64,000 nt of DNA from Microbispora rosea subsp. aerata (GCF_014647835.1 NZ_BMPY01000001.1:186001-250000); one strand, 5' to 3'; numbered from the stretch's first letter, positions 9,101 to 17,155 are shown. Notes: a model not told the origin generated them from the letters alone. Made by a program: numbers and translations.

Positions 9101-10264
9101 CTGCGCAAACACACGGCGATCTTCGCCGGGTCGGGCTCGGGCAAGACGGTGCTGATCCGCCGTCTCGTCGAAGAGTGCGCCCTTCAGGGGGTCTCGGCGA
9201 TCGTCCTCGACGCGAACAACGACCTCGCGCGGCTCGGCGACCGGTGGCCGGAGCCGCCCGCGGAGTGGAGCGAGGGCGACGCGGCCAAGGCCGACGACTA
9301 CCTGGCGAACACCGACGTGGTGATCTGGACGCCGCGCAAGGAGGCGGGACGCCCGCTGAGCTTCCAGCCGCTGCCCGACTTCGCGAGCGTCGCCGACGAC
9401 CCGGACGAGTTTGGCGAGGCGGTGGACGCCGCGGTCGCCGCGCTGGTGCCCCGGGCGAAGCTGGAGTCGAGGGCGGCCAGGGCCCACCTCGGCCAGGCGG
9501 TGCTCCGCGAGGCGGTCGCCTATTACGGGCGGCGCGGCGGAACGGGGCTGAGGGGTCTGATCGCGCTGCTCGACGACCTGCCGGACGGCGTGAGCACTCT
9601 CGAAAGCGCGGCCAAGCTCGCGACCGAGATGGCCCAGCACCTGAGGGCGGAGACGATCAGCGACCCTCTGTTCGCGGGGACCGGCACGCCCGTCGATCCC
9701 GGTGTCCTGCTGACTCCACCGGAGGGGAAGCGCGCCCGCGTCTCGGTGATCAGCCTCACCGGACTGACCTCCGACGCGCAGCGGCAGGGCTTCGTCAACC
9801 AGTTGCAGATGGCGCTGTTCTCCTGGATCAAGCGGCATCCCGCCGTGGACCGGCCGCTCGGCGGGCTGTTCGTGATGGACGAGGCGCAGACGTTCGCACC
9901 GTCGGGGTCCTCGACCGTCTGCACCCAGAGCACGCTCGCCCTCGCCGCCCAGGCCCGCAAGTACGGCCTCGGGCTGGTGTTCGCCACCCAGGCGCCGAAG
10001 GGCCTGCACAACCGGATCACGGGCAACGCGGCCACGCAGTTCTTCGGCCTGCTCAACGCACCGGCGCAGATCAGCGCGGCGCGGGAGCTGGCCAGGGCCA
10101 AGGGCGGCGACGTCCCGGACGTGGCACGGCTGAAGTCGGGCCAGTTCTACGCGGCGATCGAGGGCGGGTCGTTCACGAAGGTCCGTACGCCGCTGTGCCT
10201 GACCCACCACCCGAGCAGCCCCCTGACGAGCGAGGAGGTCGTGGCCCGGGCGAACCGGTCCTGA
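6113..10264 (+). CDS. Giant double ATPase: N-terminal AAA/STAND-like module and C-terminal HerA/FtsK-like helicase
   Basis: A 1383-residue protein. The N-terminal ATPase has Walker A GQRGSGKT (residues 65-72) and a Walker-B-like SVIAVDQID near 239-246. Residues 400-640 form a domain I do not recognise, after a short KPTPTSTPRPKPKPTPTP linker. Residues about 660-955 are a low-complexity Ala/Pro/Thr/Asp linker of degenerate repeats. The C-terminal module has Walker A GSGSGKT (about 1006-1012), VLDANND, Walker B GLFVMDEAQTFAPS (about 1250), and ATQAPKGLHNRITGNAATQF. This is the arrangement of HerA/DUF87 translocases that thread DNA as hexamers. The last gene of the operon, it ends at a strong terminator. 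HerA-like ATPases paired with nucleases are a recurrent theme in anti-phage systems, but I know of no named system with this gene set. Confidence 0.85.
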   Translation: MMSGKELDALSALRFNYANVPDDVWRPSPFHVSALHRQTAQTVLGGFIEAEESADGSPIGIVVEGQRGSGKTHLLGWVRQKVHEEDGYFFLVSLLDARSFWESVLLSMLDSLSRPIPGSGTQLKELLWRLCLLAEVPEDARRSLTGEEPISRQDLDDFVRALRRYDRHVGRDAQDVARALVLCAADDPSVQDVGDAYLSCAAEGEPSERAGWGFTTVAKSPQEIVRDLSRLVALTGPSVIAVDQIDVLIAQSSAAMEGDAKDSWQEALMLEQISGGLMALREVTRRTLTVLSCLPVTWELIRTKATDTVQDRFRESMPLDTIPDARTGIELIEKRFSAQYGAVGFTPPYPTWPVKPEAFEEAYQYTPRQLLIRIDKHVRSCLANGQVTELERLTGAAPVAVAPAPKPTPTSTPRPKPKPTPTPPPDFRDLDKRFAELRQRADVADALDPITEDVVMPGLLSAGLSAWIAEQGDDARLFAQDPPPSTKPPLHARLRRTLDEETENEAHWCFRAISASHHTAALNRLKAASTAAGLDERIPARKLFVLRNRSWAQGPATQEALAAFEQAGGRVLQVEEDDLRIFSALRTLLTENSPDLQAWLVSRKPTSEVKLFAEALSDAAVHRASDATAVRSTRPNRSQDRPRRTANPVRRVLQRDAVPRLAPPPVTDAPAPAPDDTAPVSAGTTAPATTDASVSAAEAPSRTSGDTSAPATADAPSRFTGEAPAPATTDASSRFAGETPASATVDTPTPATETPPRPTDDTSVSAITDGPDSATADAPYWVADDALTPAVADASAPATVDAPAPAVTDEPSQFASDTLAPAVADAPTPATETPSRSTDDTSAPVTIDAPARTSGDVLGGTPGDVWSQALDHAPEPAGTSVTRSSDSTIGSAGPDLQVWPPLPAPEASPVEAPSTEKPLLEVPFAEVSLTKTTDTQTTDAKTTVTETVAGETAATTGASVVRTLGLLPSDEAPAVPHLTIGAAASDDRPIRIPLETLRKHTAIFAGSGSGKTVLIRRLVEECALQGVSAIVLDANNDLARLGDRWPEPPAEWSEGDAAKADDYLANTDVVIWTPRKEAGRPLSFQPLPDFASVADDPDEFGEAVDAAVAALVPRAKLESRAARAHLGQAVLREAVAYYGRRGGTGLRGLIALLDDLPDGVSTLESAAKLATEMAQHLRAETISDPLFAGTGTPVDPGVLLTPPEGKRARVSVISLTGLTSDAQRQGFVNQLQMALFSWIKRHPAVDRPLGGLFVMDEAQTFAPSGSSTVCTQSTLALAAQARKYGLGLVFATQAPKGLHNRITGNAATQFFGLLNAPAQISAARELARAKGGDVPDVARLKSGQFYAAIEGGSFTKVRTPLCLTHHPSSPLTSEEVVARANRS

Positions 10265-10270
10265 ACGCGC

Positions 10271-10305
10271 GCGGGGCCGGCGCCGCCCACCGGCGCCGGC
10301 CCCGC
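10271..10305. terminator. Bidirectional hairpin terminator between convergent genes
   Basis: GCGGGGCCGGCGCCG and CGGCGCCGGCCCCGC form a perfect 15-bp stem with loop CCCAC. It sits between the stop codons of the plus-strand ATPase gene and the minus-strand methyltransferase gene. There is no long T tract, which is normal for GC-rich actinomycete terminators. Confidence 0.7.
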
Positions 10306-10313
10306 CGCACGCG

Positions 10314-11135
10314 TCAGCGCTTGCGGCCCACTCCCGCACAGCCCATGCGGGCCATCTCCTCGTCGGCGAACATCGAGGTCTCCTCGTCGCCGAACGGCCA
10401 CACGTTCTCCGGGCCGGTGCCGCTGGCCAGCCCGGGAGGGATCAGCTCGAAGTCGCCGAAGAAGCGGGCGATCTCCGCACGCGACCGGGGGACGAACGGC
10501 ACGTTGGCCTGGCGGTAGAACTCGGTGATTTTCGCCATCCGCTCCGGGGCGGCGTCGCCGCAGACGTGCGAGAGCGCGAGGTAACTGCCCGGCGCGAGGG
10601 CGTCCCGGTAGGCGGCGATGAACCCCTGCGGGTCGTCTTCGTCCGGCACCAGGTGCACGAAGAACATCATCAGCACCGCGACCGGCTGTTCGAAGTCGAT
10701 CAGCTCGCGCACCTGCGGATCGCCCAGGACCTCCTCGGGTCTACGCGCGTCGGCCTGGATCATCGCCACCCGTTCGGGGGCGGCCAGCAGCGCCCGGCCG
10801 TGCGCGCAGACCACGGGATCGTTGTCCACGTAGACCACGCGCGCGTCGGGCGCGTACCGGTGGGCCACTTCGTGCACGTTGTTCTGCGCCGGGAGTCCGG
10901 ACCCGAGGTCGAGGAACTGCCTGATCCCCTGGTCCACGAGGTAGCGCACAATCCGGCCGATCAACCGGCGGTTCTGCCTGGTGCCCTCCTTGGTCTCGGG
11001 CAGCACGCTCAGCACCAGGTTCGCCAGGTCACGGTCGGCTTGGAAGTTGTCCTTGCCGCCCAGGAAGTAGTCGTACATACGGGCGGCGTTGGGAATGGTC
11101 GGATCGACTCCGCGAGGCGCCTGCTCGACCGTCAT
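10314..11135 (-). CDS. SAM-dependent methyltransferase, DUF574 family
   Basis: A 273-residue protein from the ATG giving MTVEQAPRGVDPTIPNAARM, preceded by AAGGAC. An upstream in-frame TTG at 11174 is less likely. PTIPNAARMYDYFLGGKDNF is the hallmark opening of the actinobacterial DUF574 methyltransferases. The SAM-binding motif I is FLDLGSGLPAQNNVHEVA, followed by the acidic VVYVDNDPVV and MIQADARRP. Many paralogues occur per genome in Streptosporangiaceae; substrates are mostly unknown. The gene is monocistronic and convergent with the ATPase operon. Confidence 0.9.
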   Translation of the reverse strand: MTVEQAPRGVDPTIPNAARMYDYFLGGKDNFQADRDLANLVLSVLPETKEGTRQNRRLIGRIVRYLVDQGIRQFLDLGSGLPAQNNVHEVAHRYAPDARVVYVDNDPVVCAHGRALLAAPERVAMIQADARRPEEVLGDPQVRELIDFEQPVAVLMMFFVHLVPDEDDPQGFIAAYRDALAPGSYLALSHVCGDAAPERMAKITEFYRQANVPFVPRSRAEIARFFGDFELIPPGLASGTGPENVWPFGDEETSMFADEEMARMGCAGVGRKR

Positions 11136-11246
11136 TGGGCTCACGTCCTTCACCGCCGACGGCGGTATTTCCAAGATCGGATCGTAAGTCCAATTTAACG
11201 CCTCGCCCGACGCCGCCGCCCGTTTTCTCCTATCTACGGAAAGCCG

Positions 11247-12152
11247 CTATCTGCGGAAAGCCACGCCACCGGCGGCGGCGATCGCCACCGACAAGACCAC
11301 GACGACCGTGAGCGTCCCCAGTGGGTTGCGGTGCCGTACGGGCGGGATCGCGCGCATGGCGGGGACGCGGGCGGACGGCGATCTCGACGGCGACGGGCCG
11401 GGCCGCGGCGTCGGGCGAGGGCTGGGGGACGGCGCCGGGGGCGCGGCCACCACCCGATGCGGCGAGTGCCGGGGCGCCGGCGCGGGCCTCTCCGGAGCCG
11501 GCGACGGCGGCGGTTTCGGAGAGGGCGGCGGCGCGGGCCTGTGTCGCGGGCAGCCCGGCCCTCCGATGCCGACCTCGGCGTGCAGGCCGACGATCACGTT
11601 CACGTCGACGCAGAGGCCGACCCCCAGGCCCGGTCCGCCCCGGTCGCCGGGGTCGTCCGGGTCGTCGGCCAGGAGAGCGGCGTTCACGGCCGCCCGCACC
11701 GCCCCCACAGTGTCCGGCTGCTGCGACGCCGCCATCCGGCTCGCCATACTCCCCGCCGCGCCGACGTCCTGCTGTTGTGACGCCGCCGCCCGGCTCACCG
11801 TGCTCCCGGCCACACTGTCGGCTGTGTCGGCGTCCGGCCGTTGCGACGTCGCCGCCCGGCTCGCCATACTCCCCGCCGCGCTGCCGACCACGCTCCCAGC
11901 CATACGGATGTCCTGCTGTTGCGACGCCGCTGCCCGACTCACCGTGCTTCCCGCCGCACTGGCGTCCTGATGTTTTGATGCCAGCGCCCGGCTTGCCGTA
12001 CTCCCCGCCGCGCCGCCGACTGTGCGGGCGTCCTGCCGTTCGGCCCGCGCCGGGGCGGGAGCCGCGGCGCTCAGTGTGGCGCAGGTGAGCGCGGCACACG
12101 CGGAGACGGCCGCGACCGCGACGGCCGCGCGCCGGCCCGCCGTCCTGCCCAT
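11247..12152 (-). CDS. Secreted, repeat-rich and proline-rich surface protein with C-terminal anchor
   Basis: A 301-residue protein. Residues 1-37 are a signal peptide (AVAVAAVSACAALTCATLSA, ending APARA). Residues 38-145 consist of irregular repeats built on AGSxxSRAAASQQQD, visible in DNA between about 11690 and 12030. A short predicted domain with DDPDDPGDRGGPGLGVGLCV follows, then a long Pro/Ser/Arg-rich wall-spanning segment, and finally a hydrophobic helix LTVVVVLSVAIAAAGGVAF near the C-terminus. The stop of the upstream DUF4239 gene is one base before this start, so the two are co-translated. The role is unknown; repeats and anchor suggest a cell-wall-associated structural or adhesive protein. 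Confidence 0.68.
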   Translation of the reverse strand: MGRTAGRRAAVAVAAVSACAALTCATLSAAAPAPARAERQDARTVGGAAGSTASRALASKHQDASAAGSTVSRAAASQQQDIRMAGSVVGSAAGSMASRAATSQRPDADTADSVAGSTVSRAAASQQQDVGAAGSMASRMAASQQPDTVGAVRAAVNAALLADDPDDPGDRGGPGLGVGLCVDVNVIVGLHAEVGIGGPGCPRHRPAPPPSPKPPPSPAPERPAPAPRHSPHRVVAAPPAPSPSPRPTPRPGPSPSRSPSARVPAMRAIPPVRHRNPLGTLTVVVVLSVAIAAAGGVAFRR

Positions 12153-12153
12153 G

Positions 12154-12921
12154 TCAGCGGCCCTCGGGGATCCGCTGGAACTCGTGCAGGGCGCTCACGA
12201 ACGCGTCGGGTTCGACCGCCAGGCCGCCGCTGAACGGGTGGGAGATGCTCCAGGCGAGATAGACGCCGACGCCGAGCAGGACCGCCATCACCGATACCGG
12301 CACGAGCGTGAGCCCCCGGGGCCTGGCCCCGGCCAGGAACGGGAAGACGATGACGAGGACCCCCGTGACGACCGTCAGCAGCATGACGCCGGGCGGCGGC
12401 TCGGTGCCCGCGTCGGCGGCGCGCTGCCGACGGGCGGCGAACAGGTCCGCCATCCGCTCCAGCACGGTGTCTCTTGCGTCGCGCGCCTCGTCGGTCGTGA
12501 GCGGCAGTTCGGTCACACGGGCGCGCAGCGCCTCCAGGCGCGCCGCCCCCTCGGCCCCGAGGTGTCCGGCCGCCATCTGCGGCCACTCGTCCTCGACGAC
12601 GTAGCGCGCGTACTCCCGCAGTCCTTCCCGCACCTGGGCGGCGTCGGGGGCGGGCAGCGACGCGGCGGCCCAGTACGCCTCCACCAGGGCCTGCGTCTCC
12701 GCGTAGGTGTTCTGCCGCGCCGAGTCGGCCGTGGTCCACGGGACGACGATCGCGATGGCGAACACGAGCAGGAACAGCGAGGAGATCATCGACCCGGCGT
12801 GCCCGGCGGACGCGCCGCCGGGATCGCGGTCGTCGGCGCCCCGGCCCAGCCACCGGAACAGCAGGGCCGCCACGGCCACCAGTCCGACGGCCGCCGCGAC
12901 CGCCAGTACGCCTATGAGCAT
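12154..12921 (-). CDS. DUF4239 (bestrophin-like) membrane protein
   Basis: A 255-residue membrane protein. The start MLIGVLAVAAAVGLVAVAAL was chosen because GGAG lies 5 bases upstream; a longer frame to 12984 lacks a site. There is a helix at the N-terminus, a second around residues 45-65 (MISSLFLLVFAIAIVVPW), a soluble middle region with AETQALVEAYWAAASL, and two helices at 175-235. This four-helix layout with a large central cytoplasmic part is typical of DUF4239, distantly related to bestrophin anion channels. It precedes and is coupled to the repeat-rich surface protein gene. Transport function is not established. Confidence 0.78.
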   Translation of the reverse strand: MLIGVLAVAAAVGLVAVAALLFRWLGRGADDRDPGGASAGHAGSMISSLFLLVFAIAIVVPWTTADSARQNTYAETQALVEAYWAAASLPAPDAAQVREGLREYARYVVEDEWPQMAAGHLGAEGAARLEALRARVTELPLTTDEARDARDTVLERMADLFAARRQRAADAGTEPPPGVMLLTVVTGVLVIVFPFLAGARPRGLTLVPVSVMAVLLGVGVYLAWSISHPFSGGLAVEPDAFVSALHEFQRIPEGR

Positions 12922-13072
12922 GGCATCTCCGCAGATACTTTGCTGATTACATGTAGTGAGATGACTATCACAAGAAGTAACCACTGACCAGCCATGACAG
13001 GAAAGCGACCACGGCGCGGCATACCCCGGTCACCGGGGCGGATCATGGCAGGATCGCCGGGGAGGTGATCGC

Positions 13073-13732
13073 ATGCGCGTGGTGATCGCGGGCGGGCACG
13101 GGAAGATCGCCCTTCGGCTGGCCCGCCTGCTCAGCGGGCGGGGCGACATGCCGGTGGGCCTGATCCGCAACCCGGACCAGATCGCGGACGTGGAGGCGGC
13201 CGGCGCCGAGGCGGTGGTGTGCGACCTGGAGCGGGCCACACCCGAGGAGGTGACCGAGGCGCTGCTCGGCGCGGGCGCGGTGGTCTTCGCCGCCGGGGCG
13301 GGACCCGGCAGCGGCGCGGCGCGCAAGTTCAGCATGGATCAGGGCGGGTCGGTGCTGCTCGCGGAGGCGGCGCAGCGAGCCGGGGTGTCCCGCTTCATCC
13401 AGATCTCCGCCATGGGCGCGGGCGCGCCGCCCGACCCGGGACGCGGCGAGGTCTGGGCGGCCTACATCGCGGCGAAGACGGCGGCGGAGGAGGATCTGCG
13501 CGCCCGCCCGCTCGACTGGACGATCCTGCGGCCGGGGCGGCTCACCGACGAGCCCGGAAGCGGCCTGGTGACGCTGGCCGACCCGCCGCTGCCTCCCGGC
13601 GAGGTGTCACGGGACGACGTCGCCGCCGTGATCGCCGCGCTGCTCGACGCGCCGCGGACGCGACACCGCGTCCTCGAGCTCATCGGCGGAGGGGTGCCCG
13701 TCGACGAGGCCGTACGTCTCGCGCTCATGTGA
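13073..13732 (+). CDS. NAD(P)-binding SDR/NmrA-like oxidoreductase
   Basis: A 219-residue atypical short-chain dehydrogenase with an N-terminal Rossmann motif MRVVIAGGHGKIAL, a short-form GxxGxxA-type loop, an acidic end to the second region (VVCDLE), and FIQISAMGAG followed by YIAAKTAAEEDL (a YxxxK-like pair) and TILRPGRLTDEPG. These match the small NAD(P)H-binding proteins related to YwnB/NmrA found widely in actinobacteria. A GGGGAGGTGATCGC ribosome-binding site precedes the ATG. The substrate is unknown. It is a single gene divergent from the DUF4239 unit. Confidence 0.85.
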   Translation: MRVVIAGGHGKIALRLARLLSGRGDMPVGLIRNPDQIADVEAAGAEAVVCDLERATPEEVTEALLGAGAVVFAAGAGPGSGAARKFSMDQGGSVLLAEAAQRAGVSRFIQISAMGAGAPPDPGRGEVWAAYIAAKTAAEEDLRARPLDWTILRPGRLTDEPGSGLVTLADPPLPPGEVSRDDVAAVIAALLDAPRTRHRVLELIGGGVPVDEAVRLALM

Positions 13733-13797
13733 TGACCGTACGGAGGTGTTCCGGGACCGTTACCCATGCCGCCCCAAATAGCAAGAGGAGCTAAATA

Positions 13798-13807
13798 CCC
13801 AATTGGG
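13798..13807. promoter_or_regulatory. CCCAATTGGG palindrome in an AT-richer leader
   Basis: A perfect 10-bp palindrome in the 227-bp gap before the carboxypeptidase gene, in unusually AT-rich sequence for this genome. It is a candidate operator for that gene. Confidence 0.25.
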
Positions 13808-13959
13808 CACTAGATCATCTCGTTACGGAAAAATCCCGAATTCGGGGGGTTCATGCGCCTTGACGCACTTTTCGGGGTGACGAAGACTTCCCTCGACTTC
13901 GCGTGATCACTCCGGGCAGACCCCTCCCCCGGAAGGCACGCCAGATGGAGGAAAACTCA

Positions 13960-16407
13960 ATGAGGAGCTCCCCCCGGAGGGCGCGTCGCTATGCCGCCGT
14001 GCTCGCACTCCCCCTGGCGATCACCCTGAACGCCCTCCCGGTGTTCGCCGAACCCTCCCCCGAACCGGTCGCGCCCGACCGGGCGTCCACCACGGCGCAG
14101 AACGGCGTCGCGCTGATGCGGATCGTCGTCGCCGACCAGTCGGGGGTGGACCGGCTGCTCGCCATGGGCGTCGACCTGGCCGAGTACAGCAAGCCCGTCG
14201 ACGGCGGCATCGAGGTGCACGCCGTGCTCAGCCCCGACGAGACGCAGAGCCTGCGCGACCGGGGCTTCGACGTCCGCGACGCCATCTCCGACCAGAGCGA
14301 CTACGCCGCGAACCTGGCCGAGCGGCGCCTGGCCATCGCCGCCGCGGCGGCCGACGCGGCCGAGACCGACACGCTGACCCCGCTGCGCGCCGAGTGGTTC
14401 ACCAGCCTGGACGACCAGCGGTTCCTGGCGGTGGAGGTGAAGACGAGCGCGACCGACGCCCAGACCGTGCTCACCGCCACCTGGGACAGCGGCCCCGGCA
14501 CCGCCCCCGACTCCGGCGGCACGGCGACGATGTCCCGCTTCACCGACGCGGGGCAGTACATGTACCACCGGTTCAACTCGCCGCTGCCGATCACGCAGAC
14601 CCCCACCAAGGTCACCATCACCAGCAACCGGGGCGGCTCGGTCACCGTGCCGGTGACGAAGTGGCTGGGCGCGCCGCGCAAGGCGCCGGGCAAGCACTAC
14701 GTCCAGGACTTCGTCGACCACTACATGGACCCCACCGAGGTCACCGGCCGCATCGTGGCGCTGGCCAAGGAGTTCCCGAATATCTCCGAGATCATCGACC
14801 TCCCGTACAAGACGAACGGCTACCGCCGCCAGGCGCAGGCGCAGTTCGGCACGGGCTCGGGAAGCGCGCTGGCGAGCACGTTCTACGTGACGTCCAAGGC
14901 GTACGGCAGCGAGGGCGGCAACGACATCAGCGTCGCACTGGTGAACCCCGGGACCGCCTCGGCCCCGCTGTCGGTCACCGTCAACGGCAAGGCCGTCGTG
15001 GTCAACCTGGCCACGGACGCCTCCGGCGCGGTCGCCAGCACGGCCGCCCAGGTGGTCGCCGCGCTCAACGGCGACTCCGCGGCCTCGGCGCTGCTGACCG
15101 CCGCCCTCTACCGCAACAGCACGGGCGCCGGTGTCGTGGCGGCGGCCCCCGCGACCCAGCTCACCGACAACCTGAAGGCGCCGGCGAGCGTCTCGCGCCA
15201 GCCGTTCCAGATGAAGGCGCTGCGCATCGGCAAGACCCGCGACGGCTCGAAGACCGGGGTGTTCCTCTACTGCCAGGAGCACGCCCGCGAGTGGGTGACC
15301 CCGCTCACCTGCCTGGAGACCGCCGAGCGGCTGCTGCGCAACTACGCGCACGACGGGGACACCAAGAAGCTGGTGAACGACCTCGACATCTTCATCGTGC
15401 CGACGATCAACCCCGACGGCGCGCACTACTCGATGTACGACTACAACATGCAGCGCAAGAACATGGTCAACTACTGCGCTGCCGACGGGTCGGACCCGGC
15501 GCGCCGCAACTCCTGGGGCGTCGACCTCAACCGCAACTTCTCGGTGGGCAGCGTCTTCGACGGGTTCACCGGCGGCTCGACCAGCTGCACCAGCGAGACC
15601 TTCGCCGGGCCGTCGGAGCTGTCGGAGCCGGAGACCCGCAACGAGGTGTGGCTCACGGAGAAGTTCCCGAACATCAAGTTCGCGATGAACACCCACTCGT
15701 ACGGCGGCTACTTCATGTGGCCTCCGGGGGCGTACAAGAGCGCCGGGCGGGAGACGCTGCCGCGGACGGACCTGGGCACGGAGGAGTACTTCTGGAACGC
15801 CTCCAACCACATCCTGTCGGCCGTGCAGGGCTGGCGCGGCACGGCCATCTGGCCGGGACGCACCGGGCCGGTGATCGACGTGCTCTACTCGGCGGCCGGC
15901 AACAGCGCCGACGAGTTCTGGTACAACAAGGGCATCATCGGCTGGGACTTCGAGGTCGGCGCGGACATCTACGACCCGGCGACCAACAGGTACACCTCGG
16001 TCGGCTTCCAGCCTCCGTTCGAGGAGGGCCACGAGGAGGCGATGGAGTTCTCCAACGGCCAGATCGGCATCCTCGAGGTCGCCCGCGCGTACGAGAAGGA
16101 CAAGCAGCGGCCCGACTCGAAGCTCGTGGTGACCGGCAAGACCGCCGACGCGACGACGTTCACCTTCACGGTGAACGAGCCGGCGAACGTCTACTACACC
16201 CTCGACGGCAGCCGGCCGACGCTCAACTCGCCCAAGCTGACCTCCGCCGGCATGCGTGAGGGCGCCGCGACGATCACGGTCGGCAAGACCACCGAGGTGC
16301 ACTGGTTCGCCATGGACCTCGCGGGCAACATCGAGAAGAACTACAAGCCGGACGGCAACGGCAAGAACTACAAGAAGGAGACCGTCAAGGTCGGTTCCAA
16401 GCCGTGA
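13960..16407 (+). CDS. Secreted zinc carboxypeptidase, peptidase family M14, with CHB_HEX_C-like tail
   Basis: An 815-residue protein from the ATG at 13960, which sits 8 bases after GGAGG. It has a twin-arginine-rich Sec signal (RRARRYAAVLALPLAITL, cleaved near VFAE). A prodomain-like region is followed by the M14 catalytic domain: zinc motif QEHAREW (HxxE, near residue 440), NPDG and WGVDLNRNF (substrate-binding Asn-Arg), third zinc ligand NTHSYGGY (near 577), and catalytic Glu in GWDFEVGAD (near 663). A segment around residues 310-410 (GGNDISVALVNPGTASAP to ATQLTDN) looks inserted before the zinc motif. The last 90 residues contain YTLDGSRPTLNSP, as in the chitobiase C-terminal domain. It probably digests extracellular peptides. 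Confidence 0.9.
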   Translation: MRSSPRRARRYAAVLALPLAITLNALPVFAEPSPEPVAPDRASTTAQNGVALMRIVVADQSGVDRLLAMGVDLAEYSKPVDGGIEVHAVLSPDETQSLRDRGFDVRDAISDQSDYAANLAERRLAIAAAAADAAETDTLTPLRAEWFTSLDDQRFLAVEVKTSATDAQTVLTATWDSGPGTAPDSGGTATMSRFTDAGQYMYHRFNSPLPITQTPTKVTITSNRGGSVTVPVTKWLGAPRKAPGKHYVQDFVDHYMDPTEVTGRIVALAKEFPNISEIIDLPYKTNGYRRQAQAQFGTGSGSALASTFYVTSKAYGSEGGNDISVALVNPGTASAPLSVTVNGKAVVVNLATDASGAVASTAAQVVAALNGDSAASALLTAALYRNSTGAGVVAAAPATQLTDNLKAPASVSRQPFQMKALRIGKTRDGSKTGVFLYCQEHAREWVTPLTCLETAERLLRNYAHDGDTKKLVNDLDIFIVPTINPDGAHYSMYDYNMQRKNMVNYCAADGSDPARRNSWGVDLNRNFSVGSVFDGFTGGSTSCTSETFAGPSELSEPETRNEVWLTEKFPNIKFAMNTHSYGGYFMWPPGAYKSAGRETLPRTDLGTEEYFWNASNHILSAVQGWRGTAIWPGRTGPVIDVLYSAAGNSADEFWYNKGIIGWDFEVGADIYDPATNRYTSVGFQPPFEEGHEEAMEFSNGQIGILEVARAYEKDKQRPDSKLVVTGKTADATTFTFTVNEPANVYYTLDGSRPTLNSPKLTSAGMREGAATITVGKTTEVHWFAMDLAGNIEKNYKPDGNGKNYKKETVKVGSKP

Positions 16408-16435
16408 CCGAAGGCCGCCCGCCGGGGCGCCTCCC

Positions 16436-16451
16436 CCTGGTGATCACCAGG
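16436..16451. repeat. 16-bp perfect palindrome CCTGGTGATCACCAGG
   Basis: It lies 29 bp after the carboxypeptidase stop codon and is capable of forming a short hairpin. It may be part of that gene's terminator region or a protein-binding site. Confidence 0.35.
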
Positions 16452-16481
16452 AGATCGGCGGCCTGACCGGCGGAAACCCAC

Positions 16482-16532
16482 TTCGTGATCTCGCACCCGA
16501 TGCCGGACTGCCTACGGGTGCGAGATCACGAA
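16482..16532. terminator. Long perfect inverted repeat downstream of the carboxypeptidase gene
   Basis: TTCGTGATCTCGCACCCG (16482-16499) and its exact reverse complement (16515-16532) form an 18-bp stem with a 15-base loop. The stem is long for a terminator and lacks a T tract, so it could equally be a dispersed palindromic repeat. Confidence 0.5.
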
Positions 16533-16698
16533 CTCCGCCTCCACCGCTGCGGGGACACGCGGGCCCGAAGATGACGAAGTCCTCACAGGGCGGCGTGACG
16601 CAGGGTTAGGGAACCCTGACGTAGCGGAGTGTTGACCGGGCGGTCAATCAGGCAGACCGTCGGGTAACAGGTCATTTCTCCCCCATACGGAGGCACGG

Positions 16699-17043
16699 AT
16701 GGATCTCACGAGATCGTTGTCCGACGTCGTCGCCCTCGTCGCCGGACTCGTCGCGGTCCTCGCGCCGTTCTTCTGGGCCGACGCCCAGGCGGCCGCCCAG
16801 CCGCTGCTCGTCCTCGGCGCCCTGCTCGTCGTCTCCGCCCTGTGGTCCATCCTGGGCGCGGGCGGCGCCGGCTCCTGGGTGACCGCGGCGTTCGGCGCTC
16901 TGCTGTTCGTCTCCCCCTGGGCGTTCGGCTTCGACGGCGACGCCGCCTCGGCGTGGACCGCCTGGATCACCGGCGCCGTCACCGTCGTCATCGGCCTGCT
17001 CACCACCCTGCAGGCGCGCAGCCGCACGACCGCCGCCGCCTGA
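16699..17043 (+). CDS. SPW-repeat integral membrane protein
   Basis: A 114-residue protein with four hydrophobic helices. The diagnostic SPWAFGF motif of the SPW repeat family lies near residues 75-81, and a weaker equivalent (APFFWAD) near residues 21-27 marks the internal duplication. GGAGG precedes the ATG by 6 bases. The family is widespread in actinobacteria and proteobacteria and has no known function. The gene is monocistronic, with a strong hairpin downstream. Confidence 0.85.
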   Translation: MDLTRSLSDVVALVAGLVAVLAPFFWADAQAAAQPLLVLGALLVVSALWSILGAGGAGSWVTAAFGALLFVSPWAFGFDGDAASAWTAWITGAVTVVIGLLTTLQARSRTTAAA

Positions 17044-17098
17044 CCGCCCACCGGCCCACACCACGGCCGGACCACGGCCGATCCGCACCCCACTTCCG

Positions 17099-17155
17099 CG
17101 TACGGCCCCGCCGCCCGATCGCCAAGCCCCCGGCGACCGGCGGCGGGGCCGTACG
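17099..17155 (+). terminator. Hairpin terminator of the SPW-repeat gene
   Basis: CGTACGGCCCCGCCGCC (17099-17115) pairs perfectly with 17139-17155 across a 23-base loop, 55 bp after the stop codon. The 17-bp stem has no T tract. Confidence 0.55.

Noticed and set aside
8707-10518. 603-codon frame overlapping the HerA ATPase in another phase
   Set aside because: Arg-rich shadow without recognisable motifs; the ATPase frame carries Walker A and B motifs throughout.
13957-16302. 781-codon minus-strand frame opposite the carboxypeptidase
   Set aside because: Shadow of a high-GC gene; no ribosome-binding site, no motifs, while the plus strand encodes a complete M14 protein.
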